The notes under the pieces were generated by a model. It was not told the DNA's origin, searched no databases, and saw nothing but the letters and a program-made list of their open reading frames with translations. From positions 1,922,001 through 1,986,000 of the forward strand of contig OZ246004.1 of the NCBI GenBank assembly GCA_965230495.1: DNA of 64,000 nt. Reading direction: 5' to 3'. A program made the position numbers and the translations under genes. Shown here piece after piece: positions 16,208-24,579 of this stretch (positions are counted from its first letter, which is position 1; every line of letters starts with the position of its first letter). The DNA comes from JACJYM01 sp965230495. Lineage in GTDB: Bacteria; Bacteroidota; Bacteroidia; Chitinophagales; Saprospiraceae.

Positions 16208-17962
16208 TCAGCTTTCGAAACTTTGCATTTCAACAAATTTCTTATAAAATCCATTTTCATTCATCAAATTTTGATGCGTACCTTTTTCCACCAGTTTTCC
16301 TTGATTCATTACAAAAATGGTGTCCGCATTCTTAATAGTTGATAATCGATGTGCTATGACAATCGATGTCCGAGACTTCATTATTATTTCCAATGCTTCT
16401 TGAACAAGCTTTTCGGATTCAGAATCCAATGCGGAAGTAGCCTCATCCAAAATTAAAATAGGAGGATTTCGTAGAATGGCTCTGGCAATCGTCAATCGCT
16501 GTCGTTGACCGCCGCTAAGTTTCACCCCTCGGTCACCTATGTTGGTATCAAGTCCATCAGGAAGGGATAATATAAAGTCATAAATATTAGCTGTTTTAGC
16601 CGCTGCCAAAATTTCATCATCCTCGAAAGGCAAACCGAAGGATATGTTGTTTCGGATGGAATCATTAAAAAGGATAGCTTCTTGGCTTACGATTCCAAAT
16701 AAATTTCTCAGATCCTGGATCTTAAGATTACGGATATCTACATCATCAATCTTAATACTTCCATCATTTACATCAAAAAAACGTGGTAATAAATCAACTA
16801 AGGTTGATTTTCCGGCTCCCGAAGAACCAACTAATGCCACCAATTGACCCTTTTTTATTTCCAGAGATACCTGATCTAGTACCTTAACTTCCTCCTCGTA
16901 CCCGAATGAAACTTCTTCAAATAAAATCTTATCATTGAAATCACTTTTAGCAATAGCATTTTGCTGTTCCACAATGCTATTCTCAATTTGCAGAACATGG
17001 TCAATTCTATCCAAAGCAGCCCTTCCCTTTTGTAAATTGTAATAAGCTGAAGACAAACTCTTCGAGGGTTCGATCACTAAATAAAATGCAAATATATAGG
17101 TCAGAAATGCGGCTGCATTAAGATCTCCGGCCAGTACTTTTATTCCTCCATACCATAACAGTACACATACGAGACTAACTCCCAAAAATTCCGACAAAGG
17201 AGATGACAAATCCCTTCTGTACATCAATCTCGACAAAGATCTAAAGAAGCCAATATTTTGATAATCGAATTTGCTCTTTACATACTTTTCAGCCGAAAAA
17301 GCTTTGATAATTCTAAGTCCTCCCAATGCTTCTTCAGTGGTACTATTGATCTCAGATAAATAATGTTGAACTTCTGAGGATGATTTACGCAAAGTTTTAG
17401 AGATACCTCCTATAATAAACACCGTTATCAACATTAACCCAAGTACAAACAAGGTAAGTTCTGCAGAAACGGAAACCATATAAATAATACAACCGATCAT
17501 TATGATAGGTGATTTAAAAATGACTTCAATCATATTAAGAATACTCCACTCTATCTCAACAACATCAGAGGTAAGTCGCGATATAAGATCTCCTTTTTTC
17601 TTGTCATTCAGATAGGATAAAGGCAACCCGAGGTATTTATCAAATAAGTCCTCTCGAAGATCAGTAATAATTCCGTTTCTGATCCTAACCATGAAAAATA
17701 AGGCCAGATAACGGAATAGATTTTTAAAGAGAAAAACGACTACTATAAATATACATACTGTTACTAGTGCATTATACCTTCCCTGCTCTATTACAATATT
17801 AGATAAGTAATAATTAATATGCTCAATTATATTCCAACTGTCAGGTTTGACTACCGTAATAGTCTCTTCATTAAATAAAATCTCAAGAAATGGCTGGAAA
17901 ACCGGAATACTAATAACTGTAAATACTGAAAGTAATATATTGGATAAAATACTGAAAGCCAA
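16208..17962 (-). CDS. ABC transporter, fused permease-ATPase (MsbA-like half transporter)
   Basis: At least 584 residues. The N-terminal six-helix permease carries a coupling region (TEEALGGLRIIKAF) and the C-terminal ABC ATPase has Walker A (GSSGAGKST), Q-loop (FGIVSQE), signature LSGGQRQR, Walker B (ILILDEATSALD) and H-loop (IVIAHRLS). It probably flips lipids or exports lipid-like molecules across the inner membrane. The 17962 start is a TTG. The frame stays open upstream to 18046 and encodes a plausible conserved segment (KKGFSGLFRRLGKYRSN) but has no ATG or GTG. A CTG at 18040 overlaps the accC stop by three bases and follows a GAGGAAG sequence, and may be the true start. It is the last gene of the fabH-efp-accBC cluster. 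Confidence 0.85.
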   Translation of the reverse strand: MAFSILSNILLSVFTVISIPVFQPFLEILFNEETITVVKPDSWNIIEHINYYLSNIVIEQGRYNALVTVCIFIVVVFLFKNLFRYLALFFMVRIRNGIITDLREDLFDKYLGLPLSYLNDKKKGDLISRLTSDVVEIEWSILNMIEVIFKSPIIMIGCIIYMVSVSAELTLFVLGLMLITVFIIGGISKTLRKSSSEVQHYLSEINSTTEEALGGLRIIKAFSAEKYVKSKFDYQNIGFFRSLSRLMYRRDLSSPLSEFLGVSLVCVLLWYGGIKVLAGDLNAAAFLTYIFAFYLVIEPSKSLSSAYYNLQKGRAALDRIDHVLQIENSIVEQQNAIAKSDFNDKILFEEVSFGYEEEVKVLDQVSLEIKKGQLVALVGSSGAGKSTLVDLLPRFFDVNDGSIKIDDVDIRNLKIQDLRNLFGIVSQEAILFNDSIRNNISFGLPFEDDEILAAAKTANIYDFILSLPDGLDTNIGDRGVKLSGGQRQRLTIARAILRNPPILILDEATSALDSESEKLVQEALEIIMKSRTSIVIAHRLSTIKNADTIFVMNQGKLVEKGTHQNLMNENGFYKKFVEMQSFES

Positions 17963-18036
17963 GTTCGATCTATATTTACCCAGTCGGCGAAATAAACCAC
18001 TAAAACCCTTTTTTCTTATTCGCTCCTTTTCGTTAC

Positions 18037-19380
18037 TCAGTCTTCCTCAATTTTAAAATTATTGATAAATCCGGTATGGAAATTTCCTGCTCTAAAATCC
18101 TCATCCTTCATTAATGCAGCATGAAAAGGCACCGTGGTCTTAATGCCTTCAACAACGAATTCATCCAAAGCTCGTTGCATTTTCTTAATGCACTCTTCTC
18201 TAGTCTGTGCTCTACATATCAACTTCGCTATCATAGAGTCATAAAAAGGAGGGACCAAATACCCTGCATAAACATGAGTATCCACCCTTACACCATGTCC
18301 TTTAGGGCTATGAAATGAACTAATTTTACCAGGTGAAGGTCTAAAATCATTGAAAGGATCTTCTGCATTAATCCTACACTCAATAGCGTGTAATGCAGGT
18401 ATATAGTTATCTCCTTCAATAGCAATTCCTGCCGCTACTTTTATTTGTTCCTTGATCAAATCATGATCTATAACCTCCTCAGTTACTGGATGTTCTACTT
18501 GAATACGAGTATTCATTTCCATAAAATAAAAATCGCGATTCTTATCTACTAAGAATTCTACTGTACCAACTCCCTCATAATTTATAGACTCTCCTGCTTT
18601 AATGGCCGCTTCACCCATCCTTTGTCGAAGATCATCAGTCATAAAAGGAGACGGACTTTCTTCCACTAATTTCTGATGTCTTCTTTGAATAGAACAGTCT
18701 CTTTCAGAAAGGTGGATTACTTTACCAAACTGATCTCCAATGATTTGAAACTCAATATGCCTCGGTTCTTCGACAAATTTTTCGAGATACATACCATCAT
18801 TACCAAAAGCAGCTTTAGACTCTTGTCTCGCCATATTCCACTGATTCTCAAATTCTTCTTTATTCCAAACGATCCGCATTCCTTTACCTCCTCCTCCAGC
18901 TGTTGCTTTCAGTATTACCGGATACTTAATTTTCTCGGCAAGTTCTAAGCCTTCCTCTACATCTTTCAATAATCCATCACTACCGGGAACACATGGTACT
19001 CCAGCTTTAATCATTGTCTCCTTAGCTGTTACCTTGTCACCCATCATACGTATTTGGTCCGCGGATGGGCCTATAAACTTAACTCCGTACTCGGCACATA
19101 TTTCTGAAAATTCAGCATTTTCTGCTAAAAATCCGTAACCTGGGTGAATAGCATCTGCATTGGTAATCTCTACCGCTGCCATCAACTTTGGAATATTTAA
19201 ATAAGATTCTGAACTTGCTGGTGGCCCGATACAAACTGCCTCATCAGCGAAACGCACATGTAAGCTCTCTTTATCCGCTGTAGAATAAACCGCTACGGTC
19301 TTAATTCCCATTTCTTTGCACGTTCTTATTATTCGAAGTGCTATCTCTCCCCTATTGGCGATAAGTATTTTATTAAACAT
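18037..19380 (-). CDS. accC: Acetyl-CoA carboxylase, biotin carboxylase subunit
   Basis: 447 residues, the usual AccC length. The N-terminus MFNKILIANRGEIALRIIRT, HPGYGFLAEN, the ATP-grasp glycine loop KATAGGGGKGMR, IEFQIIGD, ERDCSIQRRHQK and MNTRIQVEHPVTE are all intact. AccC carboxylates the biotin carried by AccB using bicarbonate and ATP, the first step of fatty acid synthesis. It lies 32 bases after accB and is followed with no gap by the ABC exporter reading frame. The carboxyltransferase subunits AccA/AccD are not in the window. Confidence 0.97.
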   Translation of the reverse strand: MFNKILIANRGEIALRIIRTCKEMGIKTVAVYSTADKESLHVRFADEAVCIGPPASSESYLNIPKLMAAVEITNADAIHPGYGFLAENAEFSEICAEYGVKFIGPSADQIRMMGDKVTAKETMIKAGVPCVPGSDGLLKDVEEGLELAEKIKYPVILKATAGGGGKGMRIVWNKEEFENQWNMARQESKAAFGNDGMYLEKFVEEPRHIEFQIIGDQFGKVIHLSERDCSIQRRHQKLVEESPSPFMTDDLRQRMGEAAIKAGESINYEGVGTVEFLVDKNRDFYFMEMNTRIQVEHPVTEEVIDHDLIKEQIKVAAGIAIEGDNYIPALHAIECRINAEDPFNDFRPSPGKISSFHSPKGHGVRVDTHVYAGYLVPPFYDSMIAKLICRAQTREECIKKMQRALDEFVVEGIKTTVPFHAALMKDEDFRAGNFHTGFINNFKIEED

Positions 19381-19412
19381 ACTGATTTAATTCTAATGAA
19401 GGAAAATTATCA

Positions 19413-19901
19413 CTAAGGCTCTACCAAAAATAACACCTGATCATACTCAACTGGAGAGGCATCTTCCACCATAATTTTGACAATCTTGCCACTCACCTCA
19501 CTCTCTATTTCGTTAAACAGTTTCATCGCTTCAATGATACAAACTACTCCACCCTTTTCTACTGAGTCTCCAACTTTTACAAATGGTGGCTTGTCGGGAG
19601 AACTTGATCTATAAAATGTACCAACGATTGGTGATTTTATCTCTATTAGATTTGCACTACTTACATTTTCTTCTGCTGGTTTTTCAGTCGGTTTAGGTGC
19701 TTCCATTTCTTGAGGCACAACCGTAGGCTGAGCAATTGGAGTTACAGTAGGTGCCGCTACTGTCGGTACCAAAGTTTCTGATACTTTTTGGAATTTCTTA
19801 GTTCTTATCTGAATTTCAACGTCCTTGTTTTTTAACTTGAATTCTCCTAAGTCCGTTTTGTTAATCAACTTAATTAAATCTGTTATCTCCTTGTAAGTCA
19901 T
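19413..19901 (-). CDS. accB: Acetyl-CoA carboxylase, biotin carboxyl carrier protein
   Basis: 162 residues. Residues 1-40 form the helical N-terminal region, 45-80 a Pro/Ala/Thr-rich linker and 86-162 the biotinyl domain with the EAMKLFNEI motif; the biotinylated lysine is K127. It shuttles carboxybiotin between AccC and the carboxyltransferase. The gene lies 31 bases after efp and 32 bases before accC, a fixed order in Bacteroidota. Confidence 0.96.
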   Translation of the reverse strand: MTYKEITDLIKLINKTDLGEFKLKNKDVEIQIRTKKFQKVSETLVPTVAAPTVTPIAQPTVVPQEMEAPKPTEKPAEENVSSANLIEIKSPIVGTFYRSSSPDKPPFVKVGDSVEKGGVVCIIEAMKLFNEIESEVSGKIVKIMVEDASPVEYDQVLFLVEP

Positions 19902-19932
19902 TGATTGCTATTTTCAAATTTATAAATAAGTT

Positions 19933-20499
19933 CTAATTCTTAACTCTCTCTAAATAATCTCCTGATCGAGTATCTATTTTTATCTTGTCACCTTGATTTA
20001 TAAATATAGGAACTTTAACTTCTGCTCCTGTCTCAAGTGTGGCCGGTTTGGTTACATTCGTAGCAGTATCACCTCTAAGTCCGGGTTCAGTATACGTGAT
20101 TTCATAAACTACATGTTGTGGTAGATCTAATGTAAGAGGTATATTTTCAGAAGCATGGAATAGAATATCCACATTCATTCCTTCTTTCAAAAACTCAGGT
20201 CTTTCTATTAAGTTCTCATTTATAGGAACTTGATCAAAAGTTTCATTATCCATGAAGTTATATCCCATATCGTCCTTATATAGATACTGATATTTTCTTC
20301 TTTCTACTCTTACTTCATCAATTTTATGTCCTGCAGGAAAAGTATTATCAATTACTTTCCCATTAGTTACACTTTTAAGTTTAGTTCTTACAAAAGCAGG
20401 GCCTTTTCCCGGTTTAACATGCAAAAATTCAATAATGGAATATATATCATTATTGAAGTTAATACACATACCATTTCTTATATCGGAAGTACTTGCCAT
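19933..20499 (-). CDS. efp: Translation elongation factor P
   Basis: 188 residues with the three OB-like domains. The tip loop HVKPGKGPAFVRTK holds K32, equivalent to the modified lysine of other EF-P proteins. The C-terminal signature DTATNVTKPATLETGAEVKVPIFI is present. EF-P relieves ribosome stalling at polyproline. A TAnnTTTG element 35 bases before the ATG suggests its own promoter in addition to read-through from fabH, whose stop is 68 bases upstream. Confidence 0.97.
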   Translation of the reverse strand: MASTSDIRNGMCINFNNDIYSIIEFLHVKPGKGPAFVRTKLKSVTNGKVIDNTFPAGHKIDEVRVERRKYQYLYKDDMGYNFMDNETFDQVPINENLIERPEFLKEGMNVDILFHASENIPLTLDLPQHVVYEITYTEPGLRGDTATNVTKPATLETGAEVKVPIFINQGDKIKIDTRSGDYLERVKN

Positions 20500-20534
20500 A
20501 ATTTACTTTAATTGTGTTTTAATCAAAATCGCTG

Positions 20535-20542
20535 CAAAGATA
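20535..20542 (-). promoter_or_regulatory. TAnnTTTG promoter element upstream of efp
   Basis: TATCTTTG (followed by CA) on the minus strand lies 35 bases before the efp ATG. It matches the Bacteroidota -7 consensus. No TTG box is seen at the usual distance upstream. Confidence 0.4.
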
Positions 20543-20567
20543 ATAATGATTTCTCTAGGAATTTAGT

Positions 20568-21557
20568 TTAATAAGCCCATTTTAGTAAAACACTTCCCCA
20601 AGTAAATCCACCACCAAATGCAGTCAACACAAGATAATCTCCTTTGTTTAACTTCTCTCTATAATCATACAAACACAAAGGAATAGTAGCAGATGTTGTA
20701 TTTCCATAATTCTCAATATTCACCATAACCTTCTCTTTAGGAAAATCCAGAGCTTCCGCTACGCTATTTATAATTCTTTTATTGGCCTGATGGGGAACTA
20801 CCCAGCTTATATCTTCCTTTGTCAATCCATTTCTCTCAATCACCTCTTTTACAGTTGAAGACATTCCATTTACCGCATATTTAAAAACTGTTCTCCCTTC
20901 TTGATAGATAAAATGTTCTTTATTATCGACAGTCTCGTGGTTAGCTGGCTTGGCAGAACCACCTGCTTTCATATGTAAAAACTTTCTACCTGCTCCATCA
21001 CCCTTAAGTTCTGCGTCTAAAAGTCCATAACCTTCTGAGTCCGGTTGTAATAAAACTGCACCGGCACCATCCCCAAAAATAACGCAAGTCGTACGATCCG
21101 TATAGTCAACAATTCTGGACATTAGATCCGCTCCAACTACCACTACATTCTTATATGCTCCGGATTCAATCATCTTAGCTCCTACATTAATAGAAAATAA
21201 AAATCCAGAACAAGCAGCATTGATATCAAAACCAAAGGCATTCTTTGCATTGATCTTATCCAGAATAATATTTGCTGTATCTGGGAAGGTCATATCTGCG
21301 GTTACTGTTCCACATATTAATAGATCAATATCCTCAGGCTTCAAACCTGTCTCTTCCATTAGTTTCCTAACAGCTCCCGCACCTAAATCACTAGTTGCCT
21401 GATCCATATCCTTTAAAATATGCCGCTTCTTAATACCGGTTCTTGTGGTAATCCATTCATCGGAGGTATCTACCATACCTTCTAAATCCTTGTTCGTTAA
21501 AACAGTTTCTGGAACATATGCTCCCACTCCTTTTATTGCTGCCAGGATCTTACCCAT
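20568..21557 (-). CDS. fabH: 3-oxoacyl-ACP synthase III (KAS III)
   Basis: 329 residues from ATG 21557. A longer reading from 21638 adds a hydrophobic 27-residue stretch not found in FabH proteins, so the inner start MGKILAAIKG is chosen. The catalytic triad is C116 (NAACSGFLFS), H256 (VPHQANKR) and N286 (ENYGNTTSATIP). FabH condenses acetyl-CoA (or branched starters) with malonyl-ACP to begin fatty acid chains. It heads the fabH-efp-accB-accC cluster. The rpmF gene often found before fabH is absent here: the upstream side is a divergent intergenic region of about 250 bases. Confidence 0.95.
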   Translation of the reverse strand: MGKILAAIKGVGAYVPETVLTNKDLEGMVDTSDEWITTRTGIKKRHILKDMDQATSDLGAGAVRKLMEETGLKPEDIDLLICGTVTADMTFPDTANIILDKINAKNAFGFDINAACSGFLFSINVGAKMIESGAYKNVVVVGADLMSRIVDYTDRTTCVIFGDGAGAVLLQPDSEGYGLLDAELKGDGAGRKFLHMKAGGSAKPANHETVDNKEHFIYQEGRTVFKYAVNGMSSTVKEVIERNGLTKEDISWVVPHQANKRIINSVAEALDFPKEKVMVNIENYGNTTSATIPLCLYDYREKLNKGDYLVLTAFGGGFTWGSVLLKWAY

Positions 21558-21809
21558 TATTACGAATTTACATTTAAAAAAAGAAGCCGCAATATAGCCT
21601 TTATTTTTAATCATTACTTGACAAAAGATGTTAATCATCTACGTAAATCAAAAACATTAATAAATTATTTAACTTATTAAGTAATGTAAATCAGCAATTT
21701 AAACATTAAATTAATTTTTATTTATGAAAATTCGACTCTTTTGGTACGTCTTTTGATACATTATAAATAGATGATTTAAAATAATTTATAAAGTAAATAA
21801 TATTTTAAT

Positions 21810-22610
21810 ATGAATGGCTTATTTCAAAAATCGGGGTTACTGAAGTTAACTTTTACATTCGTTTGCTGCTGTGTTTTTATCCTTAATATTTATTCTACTG
21901 ATAAGGCTTTCCATTACGGCGGATTTGAAAAAGCCAAAATGCAAGCACAGAATGAAGGAAAATTTTTATTAGTTGATTTCCATGCCAAGTGGTGTACCCC
22001 TTGTAAATGGATGGATCAAACAACTTTTAAAGATCAAAATGTAGTGAATCGACTTAAAAAAGACTTTGTTTCTGTAAAAATAGATATTGACGATTTTGAA
22101 GGATTTGAGTTAAAAAGTAAATACAATGTTAGATACTTACCCACAATAATTATTTTTAATCAGCAAGGTGTTATGGTTAAAAGAATAGAGGAAACACTCA
22201 CTCCTTCTCAAATGGAAGATATTCTTAGATCATATGAATCCAATGCTGTTCCTTCTTCATCGAAAACATATGTGAATAAATCTCCCGATCAAATAAGAGA
22301 AGACAAGCTATCGCAAGATGAATACAATGATGTAATGATGTCTCCAGAAGATTATAGAGATTATTTTACCAAACCTGAACAATCCACATATAGACTGCAA
22401 ATGGGTGTATTTAGCAAATTTGATGGAGCTCAAAACATGGTAAATCAATTAAGGGAAGATTTTATCGAACCTATAGTGGTTATTAGTGATGAAAAGAATG
22501 GGAAGTCTTTATATCGTGTTATGATGGGGCAATTTCAAAGCATGAATGAAGCTGAAAGCTTCAGGGTTATACTTCGTAATGATTTCCAACTAGATTCTAT
22601 AATAGATTAA
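21810..22610 (+). CDS. Secreted thioredoxin-like protein fused to a SPOR domain
   Basis: 266 residues. An N-terminal hydrophobic segment (about 11-29) is a signal peptide or anchor. Residues ~35-140 are thioredoxin-like with the active site WCTPCK (C62, C65) and a cis-proline at P111 (RYLPTI). A low-complexity linker leads to a C-terminal SPOR-like domain at ~193-255 (YRLQMGVFSKFDGAQNMVNQL, then LYRVMMGQFQSMNEAESFRVIL). SPOR domains bind denuded peptidoglycan at division septa, so the protein may do thiol-disulfide exchange near the cell wall. That is inferred. hutI begins 5 bases after its stop, so the two are probably co-transcribed. Confidence 0.8.
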   Translation: MNGLFQKSGLLKLTFTFVCCCVFILNIYSTDKAFHYGGFEKAKMQAQNEGKFLLVDFHAKWCTPCKWMDQTTFKDQNVVNRLKKDFVSVKIDIDDFEGFELKSKYNVRYLPTIIIFNQQGVMVKRIEETLTPSQMEDILRSYESNAVPSSSKTYVNKSPDQIREDKLSQDEYNDVMMSPEDYRDYFTKPEQSTYRLQMGVFSKFDGAQNMVNQLREDFIEPIVVISDEKNGKSLYRVMMGQFQSMNEAESFRVILRNDFQLDSIID

Positions 22611-22615
22611 TTTAT

Positions 22616-23851
22616 ATGTCGAACGTACTAATTAGCAATATAAAGACCATATACGGTCTATTAGAAAAGCCGTACTCTTTCAAAAAGGGTGCGGCCATGT
22701 CTAAATTAGACAGTCTCAATAATGCATACATTCTTATCGAAAACGATAAAATTAAAGACTTCGGAGAAATGTCAAATGCTCCCAGTCAGGTTGATAAAAC
22801 AATAGATGCCAATCAAGGTATCGTTCTACCCTCATGGTGTGATAGCCACTCACATATTGTTTATGCAGGAAGTAGAGAACAAGAGTTTGTATATAGGATC
22901 AAAGGAATGAGCTACGAAGAAATAGCAGAAAGGGGTGGTGGTATTCTTAACTCAGCACAACGACTTTCTAATACAAATGAAGATGAACTTTTCGAATCAG
23001 CTTATACAAGGCTTCAAGAAGTTATTTCCTATGGTACTGGTGCTTTAGAAACTAAAAGTGGTTATGGACTGAGCTATGAAAGTGAGATCAAAATTCTTAA
23101 AGTAATTAGAAGGCTAAAGGAGATTGCTGATATTCCAATAAAAGCAACTTTTTTGGGTGCACATGCTATTCCAACAATTTATAAAGACAACAGAGCTAAA
23201 TACATTGACATAGTTATAAATGAAATGCTGCCTACGGTGAGTGGTGAAGGGTTAGCAGATTATGTGGATGTATTCTGTGACAAAGGTTTTTTTACGGTTT
23301 CGGAAACGGATATGATTTTATCAGCTGCATCAAAATACGGTCTCAAACCAAAAATTCACGCCAACGAATTAGCGAACTCAGGAGGAGTTCAAATAGGTAT
23401 ACAACATAATGCCATCAGTGTCGATCATCTGGAAATGATAGAAGATAAAGAAATTGAAGCTTTAAAAATGAGTGATACAATTCCTACTGTGCTTCCCTCT
23501 TGTTCCTTCTATCTTAATATTAAGTATGCTCCCGCTCGTAAGATGATAGATGAAGGCTTGGGTCTTGCTATTGCTACAGACTATAATCCGGGGTCTACCC
23601 CATCCGGAAATATCCCATTCCTTTTGTCTCTGGCCTGTAATAAAATGAAGCTCTTACCAACAGAAGCCATAAACGCAATAACTATAAATGGTGCTTATGC
23701 CATGGAGCTTGAAAACGACTATGGCAGTATTACTAAAGGTAAAATAGCCAATCTAATAATTACTAAACCAGTTCCTTCACTGGCCTTTATACCATATGCT
23801 TTCGGAAGTAATCATATTCAGAAGGTAATAGTGAAAGGAAAGGAAGCATAA
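22616..23851 (+). CDS. hutI: Imidazolonepropionase
   Basis: 411 residues of the amidohydrolase superfamily, HutI length. Metal and substrate motifs seen: WCDSHSHIVYAGSREQEF, GTGALETKSGYGL, FLGAHAIP, KIHANELANSGG, ISVDHLE, and ATDYNPGSTPSGNIPF. It hydrolyses 4-imidazolone-5-propanoate to formiminoglutamate in histidine breakdown. No hutH, hutU or hutG gene lies in the window. It follows the thioredoxin-SPOR gene closely and ends 10 bases from the convergent LytTR gene, with no terminator between. Confidence 0.95.
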   Translation: MSNVLISNIKTIYGLLEKPYSFKKGAAMSKLDSLNNAYILIENDKIKDFGEMSNAPSQVDKTIDANQGIVLPSWCDSHSHIVYAGSREQEFVYRIKGMSYEEIAERGGGILNSAQRLSNTNEDELFESAYTRLQEVISYGTGALETKSGYGLSYESEIKILKVIRRLKEIADIPIKATFLGAHAIPTIYKDNRAKYIDIVINEMLPTVSGEGLADYVDVFCDKGFFTVSETDMILSAASKYGLKPKIHANELANSGGVQIGIQHNAISVDHLEMIEDKEIEALKMSDTIPTVLPSCSFYLNIKYAPARKMIDEGLGLAIATDYNPGSTPSGNIPFLLSLACNKMKLLPTEAINAITINGAYAMELENDYGSITKGKIANLIITKPVPSLAFIPYAFGSNHIQKVIVKGKEA

Positions 23852-23861
23852 TAGATTAAAC

Positions 23862-24554
23862 TTATTGTAAGAACTTAAAGAACTCACTTTTTTTGTTTTT
23901 GGAGATGGGAACCTCTTTATTATTCTTTAATGTAATGCGGTTACCTTCTACATATTTAATCTTATTCTTATTTATGAAAAATGATTTGTGAACTTTGAAG
24001 AAAGTGTATCCATCTAACTCTTCCTCAAAACTTTGGAGTGTCCTATTTACTAATAAACACTGATCTCCCCAAATTTTGACATAATTGCCATAACTCTCTA
24101 TACATGAAATATTATCAATATCTATTTGAATCCACTTTTTATCTGATTTGACGAATATTTTCCTCTTATTTTTTTGTGGCTTAATTTCTGATTTTCCCAG
24201 ATTAGAACGAGCTTTCTCAACGGCCTGTAAGAACCTTTCAAATCTAAACGGTTTAAGTAAATAATCACAAACATTTAGTTCGTAACCCTCCAAGGCATAT
24301 TCTTCATATGCTGATGTAATAATAATCTGGGAGGATGGATTAATTAACCTTATTAATTCAAGGCCACTTATTTTAGGCATTTTAATATCTAAAAAAATAA
24401 GATCTACTTCGTTCTTTTCCAGAAACTCAATTGCTTTGATAGGATCATATACCTGCCCTATTAAATCCATTTTTCCAATATCTACTAAATATTCCTTTAT
24501 TACATTATGAGCCAGTGGCTCGTCATCTATTATTAAGCATTTGAGAGGCACCAA
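23862..24554 (-). CDS. LytTR-family response regulator
   Basis: 230 residues. The receiver domain at 1-120 has the acidic pocket IIDDEP and phosphoacceptor D56 (LIFLDIKMP), with the conserved Lys in LLKPFRFE. The LytTR DNA-binding domain at ~135-228 shows DIDNISCIESYGNYVKI and FFKVHKSFFINKNKI. It follows the LytS-type kinase gene by 25 bases and is surely its partner. LytTR regulators in Bacteroidota control diverse membrane or stress genes; the target is unknown. Confidence 0.93.
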   Translation of the reverse strand: MVPLKCLIIDDEPLAHNVIKEYLVDIGKMDLIGQVYDPIKAIEFLEKNEVDLIFLDIKMPKISGLELIRLINPSSQIIITSAYEEYALEGYELNVCDYLLKPFRFERFLQAVEKARSNLGKSEIKPQKNKRKIFVKSDKKWIQIDIDNISCIESYGNYVKIWGDQCLLVNRTLQSFEEELDGYTFFKVHKSFFINKNKIKYVEGNRITLKNNKEVPISKNKKSEFFKFLQ

Positions 24555-24579
24555 ATTATATATTAATGATTAAATATAA

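Noticed and set aside
21558..21638. Longer fabH start giving 27 extra residues
   Set aside because: The extra part is not found in FabH; the inner ATG gives the normal N-terminus MGKILAAIKG.
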